Positions 35,502 to 47,600 of a DNA stretch of 64,000 nt are shown one piece after another. The notes under the pieces were generated by a model, which worked only from the letters and a program-made list of their open reading frames with translations, did not search any database and was not told where the DNA came from. The DNA lies in NCBI GenBank assembly GCA_028023455.1, contig JAQFVV010000346.1:372001-436000 (forward strand), given 5' to 3'. The position numbers were made by a program, and so were the translations under genes. This stretch comes from Epiperipatus broadwayi (taxonomy: Eukaryota; Onychophora; Udeonychophora; Euonychophora; Peripatidae). Within the stretch, counting starts at the first letter, position 1. The number at the start of each line of letters is the position of its first letter.

Positions 35502-38500
35502 AACAAAAAAAATGTTACTGGTTATAAAAAATTTAGCAAAGATTTGACGATTTAATTTAATTCAGATTGTTATCTGACAGAGAATATGCACATGATATAG
35601 AATCTAGTTATTGTCTTTCATCTGAATATTTTGTTGTGATGTTCCCACACCTTCAGTATTATTAATAGTTTGATATAGAAACAGTAAGTTTAAATAAAGT
35701 CGCGATAAAAAAATCATAAATTGATATTTACTTAATAATATTATCGGATATTGGTGATATAATTTTACTAATAAATTCTATATGATCTATAAGTCAGAAA
35801 TTTCAAGTTAATTTAAAATATATAGATTTTGTTTTTGTTGTTTTTATTAATAATAATTTAAATTATATTAATTGTGAATATTATTTGATTAATTGGTTGC
35901 CTTGTGAAATTTTCATTGTTTATATTGAAAATATGACACCATTTAGGTCTACACTTGATTTAGTTCAATACCAAAGAAAGGAGCCTTCCATGAGGAATGA
36001 ATGAAGTTGTTGAATGGACTGTAAAAATCTTCAATAAGCAGATATTGGTTTTTATTATATTTTTAGTGGATTATTCCAGTAAATCTAGCCGATAGCATCC
36101 AATGTGAAATATTTTAAATTAATTTACTTTTTATGATGAGTATGTGTCTGTGATGCTCATTTGATATTTAATTAGGCAACTATCTGCTGATATATAGAAA
36201 ATAGTGATCAGTTGATCTTAGAAATGTTGAATAAAAGGAACAAGTATCCTCTTTCTTAATATATTTCCTGCTTTCACTTTCTTCATGTATCAACTCATAT
36301 TCTTTATGTATTACCTTTTGACATGTATATATTGGTACAATAGACAAATGCACAAATGTAAATTACTGGTTTGAAAGTTATTAATATGAAACCAATCTGT
36401 GAATATTAATGCAAATAATATAAAAATTGTGGTTATTAAATGTTTTTATTGAAGTTGAAAAATCCATTTGTAGTTTGTTTGTGATAGGGTGCTATAAAGA
36501 TTTTTTTTTCTTTCAATTTAATATTAAATATAATATAGTTTTGTTAAGCTTTTTTTTTTTTTCCGAATAAAAAGATATAAAATGTCAACAATTTTAAACA
36601 GAATTTCTTACATGTATATAATTGTGTATACATATTATTAACTTGCTGAGAATTATCTAGTGTATATATACACTATATGTATGAAATTGATTTAAAGTAA
36701 AATTATATGTATTAAGTGAAGTTTTGGTAAGCTTTTTTTTTTTTTTTAAAAAAAAAAATCCAATCAAAGTAAAAATGTTAAATACTTTTTATTTAGAAGA
36801 ATATTTTATATTTTTAATCATTTATATACTCATGCAATATTATATACACATACTAAATGTGATATATACATAAGGGGTATACATTTTAATTTATAGCAGA
36901 AATATCTAATGATATATATATATCAACTATTACTTCTTGATATATAAAATAGTTTAAAATACAACTAGCTCAGTTACATTATTATGCTTAATTAAAATTT
37001 GCATATCTATCTTTAATATACTTTTATATTATCACATCTTAATTAAATTTATTATCAATCATCAAAATCAATATAGTTCTAGATTATATTAATTAAATAA
37101 GTATTTATAAAATTATGAGACTGTGAAGTAAAGTTACAAAGTAATAAGCAGATTTACACTGAGTCAATATCTCCCAAGATACTGTCTCAATGGCATAAGA
37201 ATACTACCACTACCTTATCATCTTACCACTACATCTATAGCATTCTTATGACTTTTAAAATGAAATAATTATCTTTAATAATACTAAAATAATTCCTAAC
37301 TTTTAACTTAAAATATAATTAAATAATCTCAGGTTCTTCTAAGCTGTTTTAAAATAATAATAACTCATGTAAATAAGTATGATGTGGGATTTTATATCAA
37401 ACTTAAATACACCTAACTTATTTAAATAATAATAATAAATAATACTAATCTTAAAGTGTAATTTAATCTCATCTATTTCTATGATATAATCAATCATTAA
37501 ATAAATAAACAATCATATGTATATCTTTTATTTCATATGGTATCTTCATTTTAAAATAGATCAAAAATCTTATAATTAATAATCTGTGGCAATAAACAAT
37601 ATTGTATTCTTATAATGTGTATTATAATCATCTTATGACCATTGTAATATTTATGTTCATGTCAATCAATTCTTATAAAATAATGTTAAGCAAATATGGT
37701 ATTCAATTCTAAGTAATAATAACAAATTCATTTTGTGCAAATATTATGTTTATTTCAAATCATCTGATGTCAAAATGCCGTGGTGAAAAATAATGAAACT
37801 CGACACACTTTTAAAAAACAAATTAACAAATTTATTTACAATAACTTCAAATAAAAATTTATTTACACTATTTACAGTTTAAAATTTATGACAACAAATA
37901 AAATAAAATAGGAATACAAATATAAGAGGCTTACACTGTTATTAACTCATGTACTTAATAAGCAATTTTACATTCCTTCAAATGCTATATTAATAATATT
38001 ACAGTGTGTTTTTCCAAAAATTTAGATTTAATAAATAATAGTGTACTTTAATTACTACAAATAACAATATATGTCAAGACTATTTATGTAGCATGTGTAC
38101 ATAATGAAATTCTATTAATAAAATAGCTACATTAATCAAGTATTACCATTTATAATGTATTATCATGTATTTACTTTATTATTAGCATTGCTTAATAGCT
38201 TTATAAAATTAATGTATCTTTGTAATGTAAAACAAATAATTGACTGCACTTATACTTTACTTAATGTACTTCCTGTTATATGTTTTATCAAATATGCATT
38301 ATATATCTTTACTGTTCACATATTATTATTTAAACTATTTATCAACTCTAAATTCATAAAGCATTACCTTAGATAAATTCTATGATTCTTTTCTGTGTAA
38401 AAATCATTACTCTACTCTATATGTTTTTTTTAATCCTTTCTAATAAATTTCTATCTATAAAACATATTCTAAACTTTATCTAAAATTTCCGGAAAACAAA

Positions 38501-40020
38501 ACATCAACTTTAAATAAAATATTCATCATCCAAATTACCTATACTACATCGTCTATACTTAATAAACTTCAATCAAAATATAGGCTTCTACCCATAACGT
38601 AACTTAACTTATTCAATAATCAAAATACACAAAAATATAGACTTTTAAAATCCTTTTCTAAATTGCAAAAAATAAAATAATTACTTAGATAAATAATAAA
38701 CATCATTCTAATACTAAACATAAATAAAATATCAAAATTATTTATGAAAGAATCATATAATTACTTCTAAGCTTCTTCCGTAATGTTGTATCATGTTTAT
38801 ATTATAAATCAAAACTTATGCATATTTTAATAAAGTTTGTTGTCAATATAATGTATGTGTTTTCATAATATATTTATCCATTCATTCTACAACAACATAA
38901 TATTCAGTTGATCTAAAGAAAAACATATTAAATTCATTAAAAAAAAATCATTCTACAATATTTTTTACCATAATAATAATAATGTCCAATCTGCTATCCA
39001 GCATTCTTCGGAATTTGCAGCTTCATAAAATAAAAATCATTCACATTTTCACTCATAAACATTCATTAGAATATTCCGTGTTATATCAATTATAAAAATA
39101 AATTTATGTAATTAATTATTATATTATTTTTAAGTTACTATTTAATAAATGTACCTAACCTACTTTTTAATAGTTTAATAATATTTTAAATTTTATGTTA
39201 AATAAATAAAATAAAAAAATTATATTACATATTCCAGCGACGACTTTTGTTCTACCATAAAAGTTCTAACAAATATCCTACATATAAAGTCAATAAAACA
39301 CTATTTCCTCTTCCGTTGTATCACGTGTTTCTTGAAAGTTTATAATAAAAATGATAACGTTCTTTTTTTTTTAAAAATAAAAATAAGTTCCCCACAAGAA
39401 AACAAAATAAAATTAAAAATAGTTTATAAGTTCTTTGGATCCAATTCTTCATCAATTATTATTTGAAAGTTATTATTTCAACTTAGTTTATAATTGATAA
39501 AATTGTCATTTAATTATTTTTCAATTAACTTGGTTTGGCTTGGACGTCCATGTATTATTTACGCATTTTTTCAAAACAATATATCTAGGTAAGAATCTAT
39601 TTTTCCATCTATAACGGCCAGCGTTTAGATAACTTCAATAAAATAATTTTATTATATTTCGATTTTTTAAAATACTTATACTTATAATATATTTGCCTTT
39701 TCAAATTATCAATATCTAGTCTTTTAAGCATAAAGACTTAACAAGGCAAGTATTTATTTAAAATTATTACTGCTTCTTATATCTTTCCTTAAGATACATA
39801 TTTTACTTTTATAACTTGTCAAAATACTTTCTTTTACAGAAATATTTATATTTCTTTAAAATATCTATTAATAATAGACAATAGTAATTTAACTTTTGAA
39901 AACTATTTATAGTCCAAAATACTACTTTTCTCGATCTTATAGTTTTCTGTACTAATCCAGCGTCTGTTACTTTTCTAGCATAAAGTTTCTGATATATTTC
40001 TACGATACGTGATGTTTCCA
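35502..40020. other. Very AT-rich stretch (left arm), no gene recognised
   Basis: About 80 percent A+T with T/A homopolymers (36550-36562, 36735-36759). Low-complexity hydrophobic frames such as 38155-38376 (73 aa, identical at 49355-49576) have no domain. Arm-to-arm differences begin to rise here from about 36.9 kb. Mirrored at about 47700-52230. Confidence 0.45.
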
Positions 40021-40021
40021 T
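39809..40021 (-). CDS. Possible small gene or first exon downstream of a TATA promoter, unidentified
   Basis: A 70-codon frame on the minus strand starting METSRIVEIYQKLYARKVTD and then AGLVQKTIRSRKVVFWT, after which it becomes low-complexity. The first 35 residues have a normal, basic, soluble-protein composition. It begins about 230 bases downstream of a CCAAT/TATA pair on the same strand (40249-40281). No domain is recognised. In the right-arm copy (near 47720-47830) the frame is broken by indels. It may be a small gene, the start of a spliced gene, or chance. Confidence 0.25.
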   Translation of the reverse strand: METSRIVEIYQKLYARKVTDAGLVQKTIRSRKVVFWTINSFQKLNYYCLLLIDILKKYKYFCKRKYFDKL

Positions 40022-40248
40022 GATTATTTGTACGTAAATTGAGTTTCGATATTGAGAAGACGAATAGGGAATTATTAAGTTTCTACTGCATATTTATCAT
40101 TTTAAAAATATTATAAATTATTCAATAACACTCTTATGATTTTACAACTGATTTTAAGAGCGTTTATAAATTTACTTGGCTATTTTCTCAATAGCACGAT
40201 TAACTTAGAAAATTAATTACAGAGAGCCCTTCAACAATTGAATCCAGC

Positions 40249-40281
40249 TTTTATACTGGAAGAGACTCCACATCTGATTGG
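40249..40281 (-). promoter_or_regulatory. Candidate TATA-type core promoter with CCAAT box
   Basis: On the minus strand, ACCAATCAG (CCAAT at 40281-40277) is followed some 20 bases later by AGTATAAAAGCTGG (TATAAAA at 40255-40249). Spacing fits a RNA polymerase II promoter with a start near 40220. The same arrangement survives in the right arm (CAGATGTGAGTCTCTTCTAG then TATAAAAGCTGG near 47467-47500). Sequence match only; AT-rich DNA makes chance TATA boxes common, but the flanks here are not AT-only. Confidence 0.4.
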
Positions 40282-41273
40282 TACGTTTAAACAATCAAAC
40301 TTTGCTTATTTACATATTTATCAACACACTATTAAAAATAAAATAATGACTTATTTAATATTTAATATTTTATCAAATTCTTTCAAAACAATATTTATCG
40401 TTTATTTAAATCTATTAAACCTTCTTTTGAAATATTCTTTCTCACTTGATTTAAATCTTAACTTTTATAAGATCATTTAAAATAAACTAAATCTTTTTAA
40501 ATACGTTATATTTTTAAAGTAATATTTTTTAAAAAATCAGATTTAATATTTTACATTAATATCTTTATTTATCACGTATTATTTATAAATTTATAACATG
40601 ATTTTTTAAAATAATTATGCAACTTTATTAGACAACTTCCACACATGTGTGTGTATAACATCTGTTCTTTATAACACAAGAACGCTTGCCTAAAAATAAA
40701 CTTAACAATTGCTTTTTTAAAATAAATATTTATTTTTTAAAAATAAATAAGATATTATATCAGATTTTAAAATAATTATTTGATATGATTAAAATCAAAT
40801 ATTAATCTCAATTTAAGTACTTATAATTTAAAATATTTTTATTCACTTTTAACATATATTTCAAATTAAATAAATATCTTTGTCTAATTTAAACTTGTCT
40901 TTTAAATACTTTAGCTTTAAACATTTGTTATTAAATTTATTAATGCAGTATTACATCATAATCATCATCATTTTAAATATCTTCCCAATACCAACACAAT
41001 TCACATATCAAATACTCATAGATTGCTTTAATTAAACTTATGGTAACATTACCACAAGCAAAGTCAACATCACACATTTTAAATACTTCTTAAATTTAAA
41101 ATTTTCTACTAGATTAGCACAAAACTTAAATGGTGACCCATACAAAAGGGCACAATATATATCAACTATAAGGTACATTCATGATATAGTTTTACATTTT
41201 CATTTACTGTGCTAATATTAAAAACTTAAAAATAATAGAGATAATATTTTTTATATTAAATGCTTTTACTGAC

Positions 41274-41451
41274 TGCACTAAAAGGGGGGGGGGGTTGTTT
41301 CTATTATCACAATTGGAGTTTTTAGATTTAACTTGAAACAAAAGTGGGGGGGGGGCAGCAATTAATTATGTCAATCTCAATTTTTTATAACAATGGATTG
41401 AAAATCTCCAATTATGGTTGAAAAAACTATTTTTTTTTTTTTTTTAGTGCA
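41274..41451. mobile_element. MITE, 178 bp, with 10-bp perfect terminal repeats, left arm
   Basis: Terminal repeats TGCACTAAAA (41274-41283) and TTTTAGTGCA (41442-41451) are perfect. Inside, ATTGGAGTTTTTAGA pairs with AAAATCTCCAAT, so the element folds as a hairpin. Two G runs (about 11 bases each) sit at 41284 and 41346. Non-coding; family not recognised. Mirrored at 46293-46468. Confidence 0.75.
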
Positions 41452-41821
41452 TGGTCAATAAAAACATTTAATATAAAAACAGTCTTAACTTATTTTTAAA
41501 ATAAATAAATATGCAATAAACAAATATAAATATTTCTCTACAACTGATATTTTTAATTTCCTTCTGAAGTGTATTTTTTATAAATTAGGCATAAATTTAA
41601 AATTTTTATATTTCTGCTTATTTTTCATTGTAAGTGATTTTAACCTTTGAAATAATTTTTTATTATGGAAATGTGTGATTGCATACTAATTATTGATAAT
41701 GTTCCTATATAAGCAATGTGGTTTCTGTTCTTCTATAATTAAACCAGCAAGCATCACATGATCACATCTCCAATACTAGCACACAATTGTCTATAAACAA
41801 AGCAAAGCAAAACTCCATATT

Positions 41822-42192
41822 GCGACCGGTCGCCTTATTCAACCGTTCATATAGGGATTGAAAGCTCCGAAACAAACATGATATAGCGTAAAGCTTTATT
41901 TATTTTCCTATATCGATAGTTGTTCATTATCAACACAAGGGGGCGCCAGATACGATGATTTAATTTACAATTTAATTTCTCGCATCACCTTACGTCATAT
42001 CAAAACGATTTCGAAGTCTAATCCCCGCCCATAAGCTCAAACTCCCAGCATGGACCAATAAGGGTCACTCAGGGTCGCGATGAAATTGTTTCAAGAATAT
42101 CATTGTGGCAAAAGACACAATAATAACCAATGGAGAAGAAGCTTGGTTGATTTACAGATCGGTCCAAATATTGGACCGGGTCATTGGTTATT
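41822..42192. promoter_or_regulatory. CpG-containing regulatory-like patch
   Basis: A less AT-rich block with several site-like words: a perfect 12-bp palindrome GCGACCGGTCGC (41822-41833), TATCGATA (near 41912), the DRE element of arthropod housekeeping promoters, CACAAGGGGGCGCC (near 41935), which fits the CTCF core consensus CANNAGRNGGCRSY, TTACGTCAT (CRE/ATF-like, near 41991) and two CCAAT boxes. At 42122-42192, AATAACCAATG and CATTGGTTATT flank the inverted pair GGTCCAA/TTGGACC. It could be an enhancer, an insulator, a promoter, or the edge of an unknown repeat; no transcript is identified. Confidence 0.35.
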
Positions 42193-43865
42193 TGGCGACT
42201 AATACTGAATGTTTGACTTATGCATCATTATATAAAAATTTAGAAGCTTATAATATCATCCCCCGTTATCATACAGTCCAATAGAATTATTCATACTAGC
42301 TTTATTGACATTTACTTACACTTATTAATAATAGGCCCTCCCAACTCTTAAACCTATCTTAACTACATAGTAAATAAACATCGCGACTTACGGCACAATG
42401 AAACTTAAAGAAATAAACAAAACAAAAAAATAAGAAAGACAAATTTAAAAGTAAAATAATTAATCGCATGAATAAATGCTGATTATAATACTTAAAATAA
42501 CAAAAAAAAATATAGATTTACTTATAGGAAATGATTTGAGAAATGCTCGACTTATTTAAATTATAAAAAGAAATTTATTTAATATAAAAAAAAATGCAAT
42601 ATTGATTAATAGTTTTATTTACACGCACATACGTGCATTCACGCACTCGCACAGAAAAGAACATATTATGCATAATAAACATGGATGATAAAATACATAT
42701 TTCCTTTTATATTTTGAAATTAGGTGTGTTATAGCTTAGAAGATAATAATTAAGGTCAAAGTTCGTAACTGAAAAGTCCTAAGATTTAAAGATGAGGAAT
42801 TGCATAGCATGTGATTTACGAAGATTAAAATAATAAATTTAAATATGAGGAATTACGGATCATTTTATAGTTTGATTTATGAAAAGTCGAATTTAATTAA
42901 TTATGAGATTGCCTTTTAAAGTTTACGTAAAGAATGAATGAAAACATTATAAAATAAAGTGTTTACCTAGGATTTTTGCTTAGTCTTCCGCTGCTTCTAC
43001 TTTGGTGAGGGTTCGAACATGGTAGATGATGTTTTCCATAATACGAGGTTATTCATTTTTTTTAAAGTTCAGCGTAGTAGGTTTGGACGATTCATGTATT
43101 TCAAACAGAACAACATTATTGAACTGGTTGGAGCACTATTTTCGGATGGTATTGATATTTATATGGGTTGGGTATTATCTGAGGATCGAATCTCCACCCA
43201 GAGTTCAATATTTTTTTAGTTGTCGATATGGTCCGTGTCCTACGTAATGTTCACTCAATCCATATGCTGGAGGCAATCTTAGGTTTAGGCAATCTCATAT
43301 TGCAATCTCAGTTAAAAAATTTATACTTATTCACACCTTTGATGCATACGTGTGTGCGTGTTTTACGAGAACAATATAATTTACATTAGTTTAAAAGTCG
43401 AGCATTTAATCTTTCTCAAAAATCATTTCTATAAGCTTTTAACTTTTACTACAGTTATAATTTAAAATAAAACCCCTTTTTAATTATCCCCGCGGCATAT
43501 ACAAGTAAAAATCACTTATTGAGATTAAAAAATGGCATATTAGTAATACTTTATATTTTATTTTTAGAGGATATTGATTTAGTAGATTATATGAAAGCCT
43601 TAAACTATTTAATCAGAAATATTAACATTTTATTTTACAGTGTATTTTATAAAGTATTGAAAGAAAACTATATCTATTTTTCATCATAAGTTGAAAGTGA
43701 GAAAAAACAGAGTGTTTACATTGCTTGTGTGTGTGCGTATATACATGTACCGACTTTGTCTCGGTATAGATCGGAAGCTGCACATCCGTCTAAATATTAA
43801 AATGCAAGGATTTGGCATTTTTTATATTTTTCACATATTAAAATCCCTTTATTTTTTTGACCCCT
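42193..43865. other. Inner left arm, poorly matching its partner
   Basis: AT-rich, no recognised gene. The overlapping frames at 43019-43247 have no domain and are absent from the other arm. Similarity to the right arm falls from about 90 percent near 42.5 kb to patches only (for example CACACCTTTGATGCATACGT against its partner at about 44340-44360). Confidence 0.5.
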
Positions 43866-43893
43866 GCTTCGTGTGATTTTAATCACACGAAGC
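43866..43893. repeat. Centre of the giant palindrome: 13-bp perfect hairpin
   Basis: GCTTCGTGTGATT (43866-43878), a 2-base TT spacer and AATCACACGAAGC (43881-43893). It is the symmetry point of the 40-kb inverted repeat, with no unique spacer between the arms. Confidence 0.95.
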
Positions 43894-44558
43894 GGGAGAA
43901 TATAAGGATTTGACTTGTGAAAAGAATAAATACCAATCCTTATTGAACACAGGTGACGCGAGCCCGGGATATACCGAAGTTTAAAAATCGATACGTACAA
44001 GCAATGTAAGCTATTTCTCACTCAACTTATGATGAAAAATAGTATTAGTTTCTTTCAATACTTTTAAAATACACTGTAAAAACTCAAAATGTTAATATTT
44101 CTGTTAAATAGTTTGAGGCTTTCATATATTTTTTATCTACTAAATCGAATATCCTCGGAAGTATTACTAATATGCCATTTTTAAATCTCGAAGAGTGATT
44201 TTACTATATGATTTGGTATAATTAAAGAAAGTTTATTTTAAATTATAACTGTAGTAAAAGTTAAGCTTATTATTTGATTTATTGATTAAAGATTAAAATG
44301 CTCGACTTTTAAACTAATGTAAATTGTTCTTGAAACACACACGTATGCATCATAGGTGTGAATTAAATTTAAATAAATTTTTGACTGAATTACGTATGAG
44401 TCCTTTTTTCAATACCTATGATTTACTTTCCTTTCAACATGAGTGGAGCATTAGGACGCGGGATATATCGATCAATCGTGAATACAGGTGGATTTTTTAG
44501 ATCGATCTGAATACCCAATATCAATACCAACTTCAGTGCTGCTTCTTATAATGTTGTT

Positions 44559-44559
<1 letters not shown>

Positions 44560-44640
<81 letters not shown>
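44560..44640. repeat. 81-base poly-C homopolymer
   Basis: An uninterrupted run of 81 C. In the left arm the same place (between TTTCAAACAG and AACAACATTATTG, about 43111) has no such run. It is unlike anything else in the window. Confidence 0.99.
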
Positions 44641-44644
<4 letters not shown>

Positions 44645-47600
44645 GAAATAGTTCATCAAATGATTATCTTTTAAAATAAAATGAATCTAACCTATGGAAA
44701 TATTAAATGTTCGATAACCATATACCTCGCAAAGTAGATTAAACATTTTTTTCTTTTTATTTTATAATGTTTTCATTCGTTCTTTAAATAAACTTTAAAG
44801 AACAAATCTCATAATTAATAAATTCGACTTTTCATAAATCAGACTTATCAAAATGGTCAGTAATTCCTCAGTATTTAAATTTATTATTTTAATCTTGCGT
44901 AAATCACATGCTATACCGTTCATCGTCTTTAAATCTTAGGACTTTTCAGTGACGAACTTTGACCCTAAGTATTATCTTCTAAGCTATAATTTCACCTAAT
45001 TTCAAAATACAAAAAGAAATATGATGTTTATACATCCATGTTTATTATACATAATCTTAATCTTGGCGATGACATAAGACTTGTATGCAAATAGTATTCG
45101 TGTAAATAAAACTATTAATCAATATTGCATTTTTTTTATATTAAATAAATTTCTTTTATAATTTAAATAAGTGCGAGCATTCCAAATCATTTCCTATAAA
45201 TAAATCTATATTTTTTTTATTATTTTTAAGTGTTACAATCAGCTGATTTATTCATCACGATTAATTATTTTAAACTTTTTAAATTTGTATATCTATTTTT
45301 TAGTTTTGTTTGTTTCTTTAAGTTTCATTGGTGCGCTAAGAGTTAGAATCGCGATGTTTATTTACTATGTCGGATTAAGATAGGTTTAAGAGTAGGGAGG
45401 GCCTCATTATTAATAAGTGTAAGTAAATGTCAATAACTCTAGTATGGATGATTCTATTGGTCTGTATGATACCGGGGGGATGATAATATAAGCTTCTAAA
45501 TTTTTATATAATGATACATAAGTCAAAACATTAGAAGTATTGAACCCAAATAATAATGACCGGTCCAATATTTGGACCCACTCATAAATCAATCAAGCTT
45601 CTTCTCCATTGGTTATTATTGTGTCTTTTACACAATGATATTCTTACAACAATTTCATGGCGACCCTGGTGACCCTTAGTAGTCCATGCTGGGAGTTTGA
45701 ACTTATGGCGTGGAGTTAGACTTGAAATCGTTTTTGATACAATGTAGGTGATGCATGTGAGAATTAAATTGTAAATTAAATCATCGTATCTGGCCCCCCT
45801 TGTGTTGATAATGAACAACTATCGATATAGGAAAAATAAATAAAGCTGCGAACGCTATATCATGTTTGTTTACGAACTTTCAATCCCTATATGACGTGAT
45901 TGAATAAGGCGACCGGTCGTAATATGGGTTTTTACTTTGCTTTGTTTATAGACAATTGTGTGCTAGTATTGGAGATAGATCATGTGATGCTTGCTGGTTT
46001 AATTTATACAAGAACAGAAACCACATTGCTAATATAGGAACATTATCAATAATTAGTATGCAATCACACATTTTCATAATAAAAAATTATTTCAAAGGTT
46101 AAAATCACTTGCAATGAAAAATAAACAGAAATACTCCAAAAATTTTAAATTTATCACTAATTTATAAAAAATACGCTTCAGAAGGAAATTAAAAATATCG
46201 GTATAAGAAATATTTATATTTATTTATTGCATATTATTTATTTTAAAGTAAGTTAAGACTGTTTTTTTATATTAAAATGTTTTTATTGTTCATGCACTAA
46301 AAAAAAAAAAAAAAAATGGTTTTTTTCCCACCATAATTGGAGATTTTCAATCCATTGTTATAAGAAATGAGATTGACATAATTAATGCTGCCCCCCCCCC
46401 GCTTTTGTTTCAAGTTAAATCTAAAAACTCCAATTGTGATAATAGAAACAATCCCCCCTTTTAGTGCAGCCGGTAAAAGCATTTAATATAAAAAATATTA
46501 TCTCTATTATTTTAAGTTTTTAATATTAGCACAGTAAATGAAAATGTAAAACTATATCATGAATGTACCTTACATAGTTGATATATATTGTGCCCTTTTG
46601 TATGGGTCTACCATTTAAGCTTTATGCTAATCTAGTAGAAAATTTTAAATTTAAGAAGTATTTAAAATGTGTGATGTTGACTTTGCTTGTGATAATGTTA
46701 CCATAAGTTTAATTAAAGCAATCTGCGAGTATTTGATATGAATTGTGTTGGTATTGGAAAGATATTTAAAATGATGATGATTATGAGACATCTGCATTAA
46801 TAAATTTAATAACAAATGTTTAAAGCTAAAGTATTTAAAAGACAAGTTTAAATTAGACAAAGATATTTATTTAATTTGAAATAGGTGTTAAAAGTGAATA
46901 AAAAAATTTAAAATAATAAGTACTTAAATTGAGATTAATATTTGATTTTAATCATATCAAATAATTATTTTAAAATCTGATGTAATATCTTATTTATTTT
47001 TTAAAAATAAATATTTATTTTAAAACTGCAATTGTTAGTTTATTTTTAGACAAGCGTTCTTGTGTTATAAAGAACAGATGTTATACACACACATGTGTGG
47101 AAGTTAGCTCTAATAAAGTTGCATATTCATTTAAAAATCATGTTATAAATTTATAAATAATACGTGATAAATAAAGATATTAATGTAAAATATTAAATCT
47201 GATTTTTTAAAAAATATTACTTTAAAAATATAACGTATTTAAAAAGATTTAGTTTATTTTAAATGATCTTATAAAAGTTAAGATTTAAATCAAGTGAGAA
47301 AGAATATTTCAAAAGAATGTTTAATAGATTTAAATAAACGATAAATATTGTTTTGAAAGAATTTGATAAAATATTAAATATTAAATAAGTCATTATTTTT
47401 TTTTTAATAGTGTGTTGATAAATAATAATAAATAAGCAAAATTTGATTGTTTAAACGTATCCAATCAGATGTGAGTCTCTTCTAGTATAAAAGCTGGATT
47501 CACCTGTTGAAGGCTATCTTTAATTAATTTTCTAAGTTAGTTGTGCCCTATTGAGAAAATAGCCAAATAAATTCATAAAGCGCCTTAAAATCAGGTTGTA

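Larger units (their letters stand above)
24040..43878 (+). repeat. Left arm of a giant palindrome (about 20 kb)
   Basis: From 24,040 on, every recognisable landmark reappears in reverse complement in 43,881-64,000. Anchor pairs (left, right): foldback ends 24105/63930, hAT MITE 25809-26216/61820-62227, MTA exon 26779-26881/61156-61259, LTRs 27819/60219 and 32907/55056, exon-like frame 34013-34255/53477-53719 (identical), 38155-38376/49355-49576 (identical translation). The left boundary is set only by the end of the window: position 64,000 pairs with about 24,040, so the arm may extend further left. Confidence 0.95.

Noticed and set aside
38155-38376. 73-codon frame duplicated exactly at 49355-49576, looking like a two-copy gene
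   Set aside because: It is low-complexity and hydrophobic (AT-driven Leu/Ile/Phe/Tyr), has no domain, and is identical only because of the palindrome.
43019-43247. Two overlapping frames of 66 and 73 codons near the palindrome centre
   Set aside because: No homology is recognised, they overlap in different frames, and the other arm does not preserve them.
44380-44410. GAATTACGTATGAGT as a nanopore adapter trace
   Set aside because: The resemblance to the adapter core is only partial and short, so it is not evidence by itself.
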